Shown here in pieces: positions 51,660 through 60,948 of a stretch of 64,000 nt of DNA. The first letter of the stretch is position 1. Each line of letters starts with the position of its first letter. The notes under the pieces were generated by a model. That model was given only the letters and a program-made list of their open reading frames with translations. It did no database searches and had not been told where the DNA came from. The position numbers were made by a program, and so were the translations under genes. Origin of the DNA: Sandaracinaceae bacterium (GTDB taxonomy: Bacteria; Myxococcota_A; Polyangia; Polyangiales; Sandaracinaceae); assembly GCA_020633195.1 (NCBI GenBank), contig JACKEC010000020.1:186001-250000 (forward strand). Direction: 5' to 3'.

Positions 51660-52798
51660 GCCTCGCTCCAGCGCGACGCGGGCAGCGCGGTCACGAGCGC
51701 GAACAGGAGCCCGTCCCCGATCGGTCCACCGAGCGCGTAGTTGCCGTGCAGCGGACCGCCGAAGAACGACGCCGTCGCGTACGTCGCCTCGTACGTCTCG
51801 CGGTCGCCGTGGATCCGCGCGAGGGCGAGGGTGAAGCCCGTGGCGCTCACCCCCTGACCGAGCAGGACGGGGCCCGAGTCGACGTCGCCGCGCCCCTCGT
51901 GGCCCGGCGGGTACTCGCGCGTGGTGCCGAAGCCCATCGTGCGCACGAGCAGCTGCGACTGCATCGAGCGGTAGAGCGCGCGCGACAGCGACGGGTCCGC
52001 GAACGAGACGAAGTACGCGCCGAGCGCCGTGCCGGAGGCGCGCGGGCCGTCGATGAGGCCGCCGTCCTCGGGGTCGACCGACTGGTACAGGAGCCCCGTG
52101 TGCGGGTCGCGGTAGCGCGACGCGAGGCCCTCGCAGAGGTGCGTGATCAGCGCGCGGTGATCCTCCCCGGTGGCGCGGTCGTGCACCGCGAGCGCGCCGA
52201 AGAAGGACGTGTTGTCGATCGGGTAGGCCTCGCCCGGGTAGCTCTCGAGGAGGCCGAGCTCGGACGCCTCGAAGCGCGCGACGAGGTGGTCGACGATCCG
52301 CTGCTCGAGCGCGGCGTGGCGACTGTCGGGGTTCACGAGGCGCGCCATCGAGGTCGCGAGCGCGAGGTAGCCGAGGTAGGCGACGTGCGGCCGCGGCGAG
52401 CCGAGGTCGTCGAGCGGATCGCGCCCCCACGCCTCGCGATCGAAGGCGCGCCCCGGCTCGTCGACGAGGCCGTCGATCGCCCGATCGATGAGCCTCCCGT
52501 GCGCCTCGGCGAGCTCGGGGTGCTCGATCGCGGTCTGCGCGTAGCCGAGCACCGCCATCATCCGCGTCGCGAAGAGCCACTCGCCGTCGAAGCGGCTCGA
52601 CCCGGTGGCGAAGTCGTCGCGCGACAGGTCCGCCTCGACCCAGCGCTCCATCCCGTGGGCGAGCTCGGCCTGCGCGTCGAGGTCTCCGTCGTAGAGCGCG
52701 CCCGCGGGGTAGGCGCAGGCGAAGGCGAGCGCGCGCAGCGCGACGACGAACGCCGCGACGGCGGCGACGGTCGGGAGCGCTCGCTTCAGGGCCTGCAC
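51656..52798 (-). CDS. Membrane-anchored or exported helical protein, function unknown
   Basis: 380 residues from GTG 52796-52798. An N-terminal hydrophobic segment (about 8-30) ends in LAFAC, which may be a signal anchor or a lax lipobox. The rest is helical and Asp/Arg-rich with HVAYLGYLALATSMARL, RDPHTGLLYQSVDPEDGG and FGGPLHGNYALGGP, reminiscent of an alpha/alpha-toroid fold such as linalool dehydratase-like or other six-hairpin proteins. That assignment is a guess. It is coupled to the small membrane protein gene downstream and divergent from the esterase gene at 52904. Confidence 0.7.
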   Translation of the reverse strand: MQALKRALPTVAAVAAFVVALRALAFACAYPAGALYDGDLDAQAELAHGMERWVEADLSRDDFATGSSRFDGEWLFATRMMAVLGYAQTAIEHPELAEAHGRLIDRAIDGLVDEPGRAFDREAWGRDPLDDLGSPRPHVAYLGYLALATSMARLVNPDSRHAALEQRIVDHLVARFEASELGLLESYPGEAYPIDNTSFFGALAVHDRATGEDHRALITHLCEGLASRYRDPHTGLLYQSVDPEDGGLIDGPRASGTALGAYFVSFADPSLSRALYRSMQSQLLVRTMGFGTTREYPPGHEGRGDVDSGPVLLGQGVSATGFTLALARIHGDRETYEATYATASFFGGPLHGNYALGGPIGDGLLFALVTALPASRWSEA

Positions 52799-52889
52799 GG
52801 AACATCTTACGAAGCGCGCGGCGACGCGATTCCGCGCGAGGCGGTCAGCGGTCGAAACGAGCGCGTGAGCCGTCCGTGGCGGAGCGCGG

Positions 52890-52895
52890 TATGTT
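52890..52895 (+). promoter_or_regulatory. Candidate -10 box of HSL-type esterase gene
   Basis: TATGTT lies eight bases before ATG 52904 with no Shine-Dalgarno sequence between. Confidence 0.35.
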
Positions 52896-52903
52896 CTCTG
52901 GCC

Positions 52904-53878
52904 ATGCGGCGCCTCATCCGAACCTTGCGGCGGCGAGCCGGCGGCAAGCTCGCCGAGGGCTTCTTCACCGGCGCGTCTCGGCTCGGCCAGCTCCACCCGA
53001 GCGCGCGGCCCGAGAAGCACGGCGTGCGCGTGTCGCGCGACGTGGCCTACGCGCCGGCGACGGAGCTCGCGGAGCACCGCCTCGACGTGTACCGGCCGAT
53101 CGACCAGGACGGCCCCGCGCCCGTCGTGCTGTACATCCACGGCGGCGGGTTCCGGATCCTGTCGAAGGACACCCACTGGCTGATGGGCCTCGCCTTCGCG
53201 AGCCGCGGCTACGTGGTCTTCAACATCGGGTACCGCCTCGCGCCGGAGCACCCGTTCCCCGCCGCGGTCGAGGACGTGAGCCAGGCGTTCCTGTGGATGG
53301 TGGAGCACGCCGCGGAGTACGGCGCGGACCTCGACCGACTCGTCATCGCGGGCGAGTCGGCGGGCGCGAACCTCGCCGCGAGCCTGACGCTCTCGACGGT
53401 CTACGAGCGCGACGAGCCGTTCGCCCGCGCCGTCTACGACACCGGCGTCGTGCCGCGCGCGACGATCCCCGCGTGCGGCGTCTTCCAGGTCAGCGACGTG
53501 CACCGCTACGAGCGGCGCAAGCCAGGCTTCCCGCGCTTCCTCATGGACCAGCTCCGGACCATGCAGGACGGCTACCTCGGGCCGCGCCCGGAGGACCACG
53601 GGGAGATCCTCGACTTCGCCGACGTGGTGAGCTGGCTCGAGCGCGGGGTGGCGCCGTCGCGGCCGCTGCCCGCGTTCTTCCTCCCCGTCGGCACCAAGGA
53701 TCCTCTCCTCGACGACACCCGCCGGCTCGATCGCGCGCTGCGCGAGCTCGGCGGCACCTCGGTCGCCCGCTACTACCCGGGCGGGGTGCACGCCTTCCAC
53801 GCGTTCGTGTTCCTCGAGAGCGCGCGCCAGTGCTGGCGAGACCAGTTCGCGTTCCTCGACCAGCACGTGCCGGCCTGA
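52904..53878 (+). CDS. Alpha/beta hydrolase, HSL-type esterase
   Basis: 324 residues. The oxyanion-hole motif is HGGGF in VLYIHGGGFRILS, the nucleophile serine is in VIAGESAGANLA, and the catalytic Asp and His are in GTKDPLLDD and GGVHAFHAF. This set defines the hormone-sensitive-lipase group of esterases. No signal peptide, so cytoplasmic, and it likely acts on short-chain or aromatic esters. It ends 9 bases before the convergent MscS gene. Confidence 0.92.
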   Translation: MRRLIRTLRRRAGGKLAEGFFTGASRLGQLHPSARPEKHGVRVSRDVAYAPATELAEHRLDVYRPIDQDGPAPVVLYIHGGGFRILSKDTHWLMGLAFASRGYVVFNIGYRLAPEHPFPAAVEDVSQAFLWMVEHAAEYGADLDRLVIAGESAGANLAASLTLSTVYERDEPFARAVYDTGVVPRATIPACGVFQVSDVHRYERRKPGFPRFLMDQLRTMQDGYLGPRPEDHGEILDFADVVSWLERGVAPSRPLPAFFLPVGTKDPLLDDTRRLDRALRELGGTSVARYYPGGVHAFHAFVFLESARQCWRDQFAFLDQHVPA

Positions 53879-53887
53879 GCAGGCTGC

Positions 53888-54694
53888 TCAGGCGACCGAT
53901 CGATGCAGGATCGCCGGGCTCGGGACGCCCTGGCGCTGGAACGCCGCGAGCGTCCGCTCGGTGACGTCGGTCTCGAGCGCCTTCTCCCAGCGGATGTCGA
54001 GCACGTACACCTTGGCGCGCAGGCGCACCGCGACGAAGTCGTTCTGCTGGACCTCGTTGACCACGATCGTCCACGGCTTCTTGAGGTACGCGTAGCGGCT
54101 CGAGACCAGCGCCTCGCCCAGGATGCGCTTGGCCGTCGCGACGTCGGCGTCGAGCGCGACGAAGAAGTCCATCTGGATGAGCATGTCGAGCGCGCCCGCG
54201 TTGCCGGACGAGACGACGTCGGTGAGGAACTTGTTGTTCGGGATCGTCACCACGCTGTCGTCGAGGGTCACGACGCGCACCGCGCGCAGGCCGATCTCGA
54301 TGACCTCGCCGTAGGTCGAGCCGTAGGTGATCCTGTCGCCGACGCTGAACGGCTTGTCGATGAGGATCGTGACGCCGGCGATGATCGACGCGACGAGGTC
54401 GCGCAGGCCGATCCCGATCGCGACCGCCGCCACGCCGCCGAGGCCGAGGAGGGCCTCGTTGGAGAGCTGGAAGATGAGCGACGTCGCCGCGACGAAGCCG
54501 GCCAGGTAGAGGACCAGGCGCAGGATCGCCTTGGTCTGGTGCAGCCCGATCCGCTGCTGCGCGAAGCGCTGCCCCATGCGGTCGAAGGCCGCCGCCACGC
54601 CGCGCGCGAGGAGGTACGTGACGAGCAGCACCAGCGTCGCCGGCACGAAGCCGTCGGGCCGGAGGAACTGCAGGATGTTGGTGACGTCTTCCAC
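53888..54694 (-). CDS. Small mechanosensitive channel (MscS family)
   Basis: 268 residues. Three helices: about 16-37, 56-75, and the pore-lining TM3 (LLGLGGVAAVAIGIGLRDLVASIIAG, about 82-107), followed by the MscS beta domain starting FSVGDRITYGSTYGEVIEIGLRAV and the vestibule with VVTIPNNKFLTDVV. It is a minimal MscS-type core without the large N-terminal extensions of MscK. GTG 54692-54694 begins 7 bases (GGGAAAC) after the stop of the ATPase gene. The long extracytoplasmic and membrane parts of the usual large channel appear to be in that neighbour instead, so the two probably act together. Confidence 0.92.
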   Translation of the reverse strand: MEDVTNILQFLRPDGFVPATLVLLVTYLLARGVAAAFDRMGQRFAQQRIGLHQTKAILRLVLYLAGFVAATSLIFQLSNEALLGLGGVAAVAIGIGLRDLVASIIAGVTILIDKPFSVGDRITYGSTYGEVIEIGLRAVRVVTLDDSVVTIPNNKFLTDVVSSGNAGALDMLIQMDFFVALDADVATAKRILGEALVSSRYAYLKKPWTIVVNEVQQNDFVAVRLRAKVYVLDIRWEKALETDVTERTLAAFQRQGVPSPAILHRSVA

Positions 54695-54701
54695 GTTTCC
54701 C

Positions 54702-57700
54702 TCAGTCGAAGAGCAGCCGCTTGCGGCGCAGGTGGCGGGTGAGGATGCGGTACCAGTGGGTGCTCAGGCGCCAGTACCCTTGCGCGTCACAGCTCAGGTA
54801 GCCGCGGTCGCGCAGGTACGAGAGCAGCGCCGAGCACTCGCGCAGCGGCGCCCCCGCGCTGGTCGCGGCCTCCGCCAGCGTCGCGTTCTCGTGGAGCGCG
54901 ATGGTCGCCAGCAGGAACAGCGACGTCTCGTGGAGGTCGTTCAGGTCGTCGTCGTCGGGCGCCGAGAACAGGCGGACCTTGAGCGCTCCGTCGGGCCCCG
55001 CGGACAGCGAGTGCTTCCAGAAGTGGATCGCGACCCGCGGGTTGCCGCCGGCGAAGTCCCAGAGGAGCCGCAGGTACTCCCCCTCGGTGCGCACCACCGC
55101 GTCCTCGAGCGCGCTGCCCGCGAGCTTCTCGACGACGAGGTCGCGGTAGGACACCTCGTGATCGCACGCCGCCATGCGGTGGCGGATGAGCGCGGCGATG
55201 TCCTCCTCGGTCCACGGCTCGAGGAGGAGGTGCTCGCGGAAGAGGTCTTGCTGCTGTCGCGCGCGCTCGAGGTAGCGCCACGTGTAGAGCGCGAACGAGC
55301 AGATCCACGTCACGCGGCGGCTCGTCATCGCCGCGAGCTCGACGAGCGCCTCGAGCCCCGCGGTGCCGCCGATCGCGCGGACCACCAGGTTCTGGCAGTG
55401 GTCGAGGATCACCACGCGCGGCGTCTCGAGCGCGTCGAGCGCCGCGCCGACGGCCTCGGCGCTGTCGAGCGGGGGCAGGCCCAGCTCCTTGGAGAGCCAG
55501 AGGCAGACGTCGGTCGAGTCGCTCAGCCGGTGCGGCACGTCGAGCATCACCGTCTCGGCTTCGACCCGGCGGGCGAGCTCGCGCAGCCACGTCGTCTTGC
55601 CGATCCCGCGCTCCCCCACGACCGCGAGCACGAGGCCGACCTCGTCGGGGGCGAGCGAGTCGTTCACGCGCCCCACGATCTCGTCGAGGCGCGGGAAGCG
55701 ATCGATCTCGAGCGCGCGGTCGCCGGGGACCTCGATGAACGCGTCCCGCAGCGCCTGCGGGAGCTCCTCCATCTGCGACTCGTCGGCGAAGACCTCCACG
55801 CGTCGCTCGAGGCGGCGCCGGAACAGGAACGCGAGCGCGCGGCGGAACTGCTCGAAGCGGAGCGCGAGCTCCTCGAAGGCGGCGTAGCCCCCGGCCCCCG
55901 CCAAGGCGATCGCGGCGATCGGCGTGAGCGCGTAGCGGCGGGCGCGCGTGCTCGACTTGTCGAGGGTGCGGGCGACGAAGCCCGTCGGCCATCGGCGGCG
56001 GTGCGCCTCGCAGATGTCGTCCGCCCACCGGTGGATCAGGAGCACCGCGATGGGCAGCCCACCGAGCCACGCGAGCTCGACGACGAGGCCGTAGATGTAG
56101 CCGTGGCCGACGAGGAGCTCGCTCAGGTCGGTGATCAGGACGACCGCGAGCCAGTAGCCCAGGACGAGCCGCACCGAGGCGAAGATGCGCTGCGTGGTGC
56201 GCGCGCGGCCGGCGCCGTGGCGCAGGCGCGACACGAAGAAGCGGCCGACGAGGGTGACGAGGAACGAGAACCACGCGATCCGCAGGGCGACCACGCGCAG
56301 GATGGCGAAGAAGAGCGAGTCCGTGATCGAGGTGAGGATCGCCATCAGGACGTGGAGGGCGATCAGGATCGCGAGCGGGACCGCGAGCGGCCCGAGCACC
56401 GCCCAGAAGGGACGCAGCAGCGCGCGCCAGCTCCGCTGGCTGACGGGGGCGCGCAGGTGGACCGCCGTCCGCAGCCGCTCGGTGAGGAGCTCCCGCTGAC
56501 GCCACGCGATGCCGATGCCGAGGAACAGCAAGAACGCGAGCGCGAAGGGGACGCGCGTCTCGGAGCCGAGCGCGAGCGCGCCCAGGCGGGCCGGCAGCGT
56601 GGGGAGGTCGTGCCACGTCTCGCGGGCCCAGTAGCGCGCGAGGGTCGCGATCTCCTCGAGCTCGCGCCCGAGCTGGGCGCGCCCCTCGCGGCCGAGGCCG
56701 AGGACCGAGGCGCGCCGCTGTCGCGACATCCGGGGCAGCACGTCCACGCGCACCTGGTCGAGCCGGCGCAGGTCGTCGGCCTTGCGATCGCCCCACGCCC
56801 ACCGGAGCCGCTCCTCCTCGCCGACCGCGCGCATCCTGTCGCTCTCGAACTCGGCCACCGCCTGCCGGAGCTCGCGCGCCCCGTCGAGGCCGCGGTAGGG
56901 GCCGGCCGACAGGTCGATCGAGAGCTCGAGGCTCGGGGCCTCGCTCGGCGCGTCGAGCTCGTCGAGGAGCGCGTGCACCTCGGCGCGCTGGACGACGAGG
57001 GCCTGGACGACGTCGTCGTAGAGGTCGTCGGCCGCGGCGCCCTCGACCGTCGTGACCTGGTGCTCGAGCTCGTGCAGCCGCTGGAGCCGGACCGCCCCCG
57101 CGCGCGCCTCGTCCTCGCGGCGCCGCGCGAAGCGGACCTCCCAGCGCGCGAACTCCGCGCGCACGGTCTCGATGCGCGCGCGCTCCGCGAGCAGGGCGCT
57201 CTCGACCGGGTTGGAGCTGCCGGCGGCCTGCGAGAACAGGTCGTCGCTCGCCTCCTCGGCTCGCAAGATGTCTTGCGCAGCGCGCTCGGCGTCGGCGCGG
57301 GAGGCGTGCTCCTCCACCGCGATGCGGCGCCGCGCGCGCACCGCCTCGACCACGCGGGTGCGCTCGGCCTCGGGGAGCCGGAGGAACGCGAGCCGCAGCC
57401 GGTCGCGCTCGAGCTCGAGGGTCTCGAGCTCGCCGAGCGGCGCGCGCGGACCGGCGTCGGGGGGACCCGCGTCCTCGAGCCCGCCGTCCGCGAGCACGTC
57501 CCCGTCGAGCACGTCCGCGTCGAGGAGCGCGCCGGCGTCGTCGAGGGCCCCCGCGTCGTGCCCGGCGTCGGCGACGCCGGCGTCCATCGGGGCGAGGACG
57601 TCTCCGTCGAGCACCTCTCCGTCGCGCACCTCACCGTCGAGGACGTCCCCGTCGAGCGGCCCGGCGTCGAAGCCCGCGTCGAAGCCCGCGTCGGGCGGCG

Positions 57701-58058
57701 CGGCGTGCGCGAGCCGGGCCTCGAGCGCGTGGATGCGGGCGACGCGGGCCCCCTCGTCGAGCAGGTCGGCCTCGAAGAGCGACTGCGGGTCGACGTCGGT
57801 GGGCAGCCGGCCTTCGAGCAGCTCGGTGAGCGCTCGGATCTGGAAGCGGACGAGGTCGCGGGGGTCCACCGCGGCGTCGGCCGGGCCCGCGTCCATGCCC
57901 GCGTCGGACGGCTCGACGAGCTCGGGGACGCCCGCGTCCATCGCGACCGCGGCGTCGGGGGCGGGGGCCTCGCCGCCGCACCCCGCGAGTAGCAGGAACA
58001 CCAAGGATCTCGCGCAGATCGATCGCCACCGGGGCGCGCGTTGCCGACGGAGAACCAT
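54702..58058 (-). CDS. Membrane lipoprotein-like ATPase coupled to MscS channel
   Basis: 1118 residues. Residues 1-28 carry a lipobox (LLLAGC). Residues 30-200 are Asp/Ala/Gly-rich linker with LDGDVLDGEV repeats, 200-470 mostly coiled coil, as in the periplasmic part of MscK. Five or six membrane helices follow between about 500 and 735. The C-terminus is a P-loop ATPase: Walker A GERGIGKTTW (about 815-824), Walker B VVILDHCQN (Asp at 886), a sensor-like SRRVTWICSF, then a winged-helix-like end. No MscS pore domain. The next gene, 7 bases on, supplies exactly that domain. I know of no described ATPase of this shape. Confidence 0.8.
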   Translation of the reverse strand: MVLRRQRAPRWRSICARSLVFLLLAGCGGEAPAPDAAVAMDAGVPELVEPSDAGMDAGPADAAVDPRDLVRFQIRALTELLEGRLPTDVDPQSLFEADLLDEGARVARIHALEARLAHAAPPDAGFDAGFDAGPLDGDVLDGEVRDGEVLDGDVLAPMDAGVADAGHDAGALDDAGALLDADVLDGDVLADGGLEDAGPPDAGPRAPLGELETLELERDRLRLAFLRLPEAERTRVVEAVRARRRIAVEEHASRADAERAAQDILRAEEASDDLFSQAAGSSNPVESALLAERARIETVRAEFARWEVRFARRREDEARAGAVRLQRLHELEHQVTTVEGAAADDLYDDVVQALVVQRAEVHALLDELDAPSEAPSLELSIDLSAGPYRGLDGARELRQAVAEFESDRMRAVGEEERLRWAWGDRKADDLRRLDQVRVDVLPRMSRQRRASVLGLGREGRAQLGRELEEIATLARYWARETWHDLPTLPARLGALALGSETRVPFALAFLLFLGIGIAWRQRELLTERLRTAVHLRAPVSQRSWRALLRPFWAVLGPLAVPLAILIALHVLMAILTSITDSLFFAILRVVALRIAWFSFLVTLVGRFFVSRLRHGAGRARTTQRIFASVRLVLGYWLAVVLITDLSELLVGHGYIYGLVVELAWLGGLPIAVLLIHRWADDICEAHRRRWPTGFVARTLDKSSTRARRYALTPIAAIALAGAGGYAAFEELALRFEQFRRALAFLFRRRLERRVEVFADESQMEELPQALRDAFIEVPGDRALEIDRFPRLDEIVGRVNDSLAPDEVGLVLAVVGERGIGKTTWLRELARRVEAETVMLDVPHRLSDSTDVCLWLSKELGLPPLDSAEAVGAALDALETPRVVILDHCQNLVVRAIGGTAGLEALVELAAMTSRRVTWICSFALYTWRYLERARQQQDLFREHLLLEPWTEEDIAALIRHRMAACDHEVSYRDLVVEKLAGSALEDAVVRTEGEYLRLLWDFAGGNPRVAIHFWKHSLSAGPDGALKVRLFSAPDDDDLNDLHETSLFLLATIALHENATLAEAATSAGAPLRECSALLSYLRDRGYLSCDAQGYWRLSTHWYRILTRHLRRKRLLFD

Positions 58059-58108
58059 GGACGGATCAGGGTATCAGGGCGATCCCGAGGACCCGTAGAT
58101 CCTGGGGA

Positions 58109-59752
58109 TCAGGCCGCGCGGGCGCGCCAGAGCGACGCGAGGCCGCCCGCGAGCGCGGCCGCGGCGAGGGCCCCCGCGATCGCGGAGCCGAACGGGAGGC
58201 CGGCGAGCTCACCGCCGCCCGCGTCCCGGAGCGCGACGGCGATCCCCGCCCCGACGAGGCCCGTGACGCAGAGCGCGCTCGCGAAGAGCAGCCCGGCGAC
58301 CTCGGCCACCCCGGCGCGGCCGAGGCGGCGCTCCACGCGGACCGAGAGCTTGCCCGCGTCGAGGCGGCTCAGCACGCGGTGGGTGAGCGGCGGCAGATCG
58401 ATGATCACGTCGTCGGCCGCGAGGAGCCGGCCGAGCAGATCGGTCGCCATCTCCTTGGGGCTGAGCATGTTCCCCGCGAGCTCCGGCGCGAACTTCTCGA
58501 AGTGCTCGGCGACGTCGAGCTTGGGGCAGAGCACCCGGAGCGTCCCCTCGAGGGTGCCAAAGGTCTTGTCGAGGAGCACCAGGTCGGGCTGGTAGTAGAG
58601 CTTCTCCTGGACGAGGAACTGCACGAGCGCCTCGGACTGCTGGGCCATCGACGTCCCCGGCCCGCTGAGGCTCCGGAACAGCTCGCGGAGCTTCCGGGCC
58701 AGCATGCGGAGGTCCACGTCGTAGTCGACCACGCCGTGCTCGAGCAGCGCGCGCGCGAGCGCGTCGTAGTCGCGGCGGGACATCGCGAAGGCGATCCCGC
58801 GGAGCATGCGCAGGGTCCGCCGATCGAAGCGGCCGACCATCCCGAAGTCGATCAGGGCGAGCGCGCCGTCGGGCAGCACGAGCAGGTTCCCCGGGTGCGG
58901 GTCGGCGTGGAACAGCCCGTCGTTGAAGACCGAGTGCAGCGTGACCCGCGTGATGAGCCCGGCGAGCGCGGTGCGGTCGTGGCCCTTCTCGTCGAGGAGC
59001 TGGGTGTCGCTGACCTTCACCCCGTCGAAGAACTCCATCGTGAGCACGCGCGGGGTGGTGCGGTCCCAGTCGACTTCGGCGATGCGCACCTCCTCGCCGA
59101 AGCGCGAGAGGTTCTTGCGGAACTCGTCGTGCAGCCGGGCCTCGCTGGTGAAGTCGACCTCGGCGAGGATGGAGCGCTCGAACTCGCGGACGATCAGGGT
59201 CGGGTCCGCCATGTCGCTGATCGAGCTGAGGTTCCCGAGCAGGCGCGCGACGTCGTAGAGGATCGCGAGGTCCGCGCGGATCGACGCCTCGATGCCCGGG
59301 CGCTGGACCTTCACCGCCACCGCGCGCCCGTCCGGCAGGGTGGCCCGGTGGACCTGCCCGATCGACGCGGCCGCGAGCGGCGCCTCGTCGAACGAGGCGA
59401 AGCGCTCGGTGAGCGGGGCCCCGAGCTCGGCCTCCACCGTCGCCTTCACGTCGTCGAACGCGATCGGGCGCACGTCGTCCTGGAGCTTCTTGAACTCCTC
59501 GACGAACTCGCGCGGGATGAGGTCCGGGCGCGTCGAGAGGATCTGGCCGAGCTTCACGTAGGTCGGGCCGAGCTCCTCGAAGTAGGCCCGGATGCGCTCG
59601 GCGTAGGTCATCGGCGCCGCGCGCTCGGCGCCCTTCGGGGCCCCCTCGAGCCACCGCCCCAGACCGATGCGGTCGAAGAGCCAGCCCATGTCGTGCTTGG
59701 CGCCGATCGCGACGAGCTCCGCGTACCGGCCCATGCGGGTCGTCCCGCTCAT
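58109..59752 (-). CDS. UbiB/AarF/ABC1-family atypical kinase
   Basis: 547 residues. The ABC1 family motifs are complete: KLGQILSTRPDLIP (KxGQ), the A-rich loop AAASIGQVHRA, VAVKVQRPG with the ATP-anchoring Lys, HADPHPGN and IDFGMVGR. Two C-terminal membrane segments (VAGLLFASALCVTGLVGAGIAVAL and FGSAIAGALAAAALAGGLASLW) anchor it. UbiB proteins support ubiquinone or menaquinone synthesis by acting on membrane lipids, and several family members in bacteria have no proven role. It stands alone, 50 bases after the ATPase start on the same strand upstream. Confidence 0.93.
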   Translation of the reverse strand: MSGTTRMGRYAELVAIGAKHDMGWLFDRIGLGRWLEGAPKGAERAAPMTYAERIRAYFEELGPTYVKLGQILSTRPDLIPREFVEEFKKLQDDVRPIAFDDVKATVEAELGAPLTERFASFDEAPLAAASIGQVHRATLPDGRAVAVKVQRPGIEASIRADLAILYDVARLLGNLSSISDMADPTLIVREFERSILAEVDFTSEARLHDEFRKNLSRFGEEVRIAEVDWDRTTPRVLTMEFFDGVKVSDTQLLDEKGHDRTALAGLITRVTLHSVFNDGLFHADPHPGNLLVLPDGALALIDFGMVGRFDRRTLRMLRGIAFAMSRRDYDALARALLEHGVVDYDVDLRMLARKLRELFRSLSGPGTSMAQQSEALVQFLVQEKLYYQPDLVLLDKTFGTLEGTLRVLCPKLDVAEHFEKFAPELAGNMLSPKEMATDLLGRLLAADDVIIDLPPLTHRVLSRLDAGKLSVRVERRLGRAGVAEVAGLLFASALCVTGLVGAGIAVALRDAGGGELAGLPFGSAIAGALAAAALAGGLASLWRARAA

Positions 59753-59791
59753 GTGTCCCCCTCTCGGCAGCCCGAGCGCCCGGCGGGCGCG

Positions 59792-60892
59792 TCAGCCGCT
59801 GAAGGAGACGTTAATCGACGCGCCGCCCGGAGGGCCCTGATTTCCGATCCGCCGGCCGACGAGCGCGCCCGAGATGCAGCGCGCCACGGCCTGGTCCCCG
59901 GTGCCGTTGTTCACCACCCGCGACGTCGTGATGCGGCCGTCGTGGGCGACGCTGACGTTCACCGTGACCGAGCCGTGAGCCTGGGTCTGCGCGTAGCACT
60001 GCTGCGCGGCGCCGCGGACCTCGCGCTGGAGGCGCTGCTCGTACGTGACCCGCGGGCGCTCGCGATCGGGGCGCTCGGTGGGCGTGGGCTCCGGCGGCGC
60101 CTCGGCGGGCGGCGCCTCGGCGGGCGGCGCGGCGACGGGGTCCGGCCCGCGCTCGGGCAAGGTGGGCTCCGGCGGCGGCGCCTCCTCGGCGGGCAGGGTC
60201 GGCTCCGGCGGCGGGACGTCCGCGCCGGCCGGCGGCTCCTCGGTCGGCGCCTCGGCGCCGGCCGCCGCTTCCTCCGCCGCGCCCTGCGCGGCCTGCGCGG
60301 CCTCGGCCGCTTGCTCGCCCGCCTGCGCGATCTGCTCCTGCGCGGCCTCGGTGGCCTCCGCCGCCTGCGCCTGCGCGTCGGCGATCGCCTCGGACGCGTC
60401 GGCCTCGGCCTCGTCCGCGCTGTGGGCGGGGACGTACCAGAGGAAGTAGGCCGCGGCGGCGCCACCGCCGCCCGCGAAGACCAGGAACACGAGGATGAGC
60501 CCGATGATCATCCCCGCGCCGCCCTTCTTCTTCGGGGGCGCCTCGGGCGCGGGCGCGGGGCCTCCGCCGTAGCCGGGCTGCGAGGGCGCGGCGTAGCCAC
60601 CCTGCGAGCCCGCCGCCGGCGCGGTCGCCGCGAAGCCGGGCTGGCTCTGCGCTCCGGGCTGGCTGCCCGGGTGCGCGAAGCTCGGCGGCGGCTGCGAGGG
60701 CGGGGGCGAGTAGCCGGGCTGCGACGGCGGCGGCTGCGACCCGTAGCCGGGCTGCGACGGCGCCTGGAACGCAGCCGTCGGGGGGAACCCGCTCGGCGAG
60801 GACTGCTGAGGAGAGATGGAGAGGGGAGCCGCGCAGCGCTCGCACGTCACCGCGTGGGAAGCGTTCGCGTAGCCGCATCGGCCGCAGATCAT
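59792..60892 (-). CDS. Zinc-ribbon, single-pass membrane protein with AgmX/TonB-like C-terminus
   Basis: 366 residues from ATG 60892. An N-terminal zinc ribbon (CGRCGYANASHAVTCERC) precedes a Pro/Ser/Gln/Gly/Tyr-rich region (SQPGYG repeats), one membrane helix (about 146-166), an Ala/Glu coiled coil, a proline-rich stretch and a conserved C-terminal domain of about 90 residues: EVRGAAQQCYAQ, GSVTVNVSVAHDGRITTSRVVNNG and ARCISGALVGRRI. That end matches AgmX/PglI-type and TonB-like C-terminal domains of myxobacteria. The cytoplasmic ribbon, single helix and periplasmic domain suggest signalling or force transfer across the membrane. Confidence 0.85.
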   Translation of the reverse strand: MICGRCGYANASHAVTCERCAAPLSISPQQSSPSGFPPTAAFQAPSQPGYGSQPPPSQPGYSPPPSQPPPSFAHPGSQPGAQSQPGFAATAPAAGSQGGYAAPSQPGYGGGPAPAPEAPPKKKGGAGMIIGLILVFLVFAGGGGAAAAYFLWYVPAHSADEAEADASEAIADAQAQAAEATEAAQEQIAQAGEQAAEAAQAAQGAAEEAAAGAEAPTEEPPAGADVPPPEPTLPAEEAPPPEPTLPERGPDPVAAPPAEAPPAEAPPEPTPTERPDRERPRVTYEQRLQREVRGAAQQCYAQTQAHGSVTVNVSVAHDGRITTSRVVNNGTGDQAVARCISGALVGRRIGNQGPPGGASINVSFSG

Positions 60893-60898
60893 GCGCGG

Positions 60899-60904
60899 AG
60901 GATA
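60899..60904 (-). promoter_or_regulatory. Candidate -10 box of zinc-ribbon/AgmX gene
   Basis: On the minus strand TATCCT lies six bases before the ATG at 60892, with no Shine-Dalgarno sequence. Confidence 0.45.
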
Positions 60905-60948
60905 GCCGGACCTTGCGGCTGGGCGAATTAACCCCACACCTCAGGCCC

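Noticed and set aside
54531..57992. 1153-residue open frame on the plus strand opposite the ATPase gene
   Set aside because: Arg/Glu/His-rich composition without any domain; an antisense shadow typical of high-GC DNA. The minus-strand frame has lipobox, helices and ATPase motifs.
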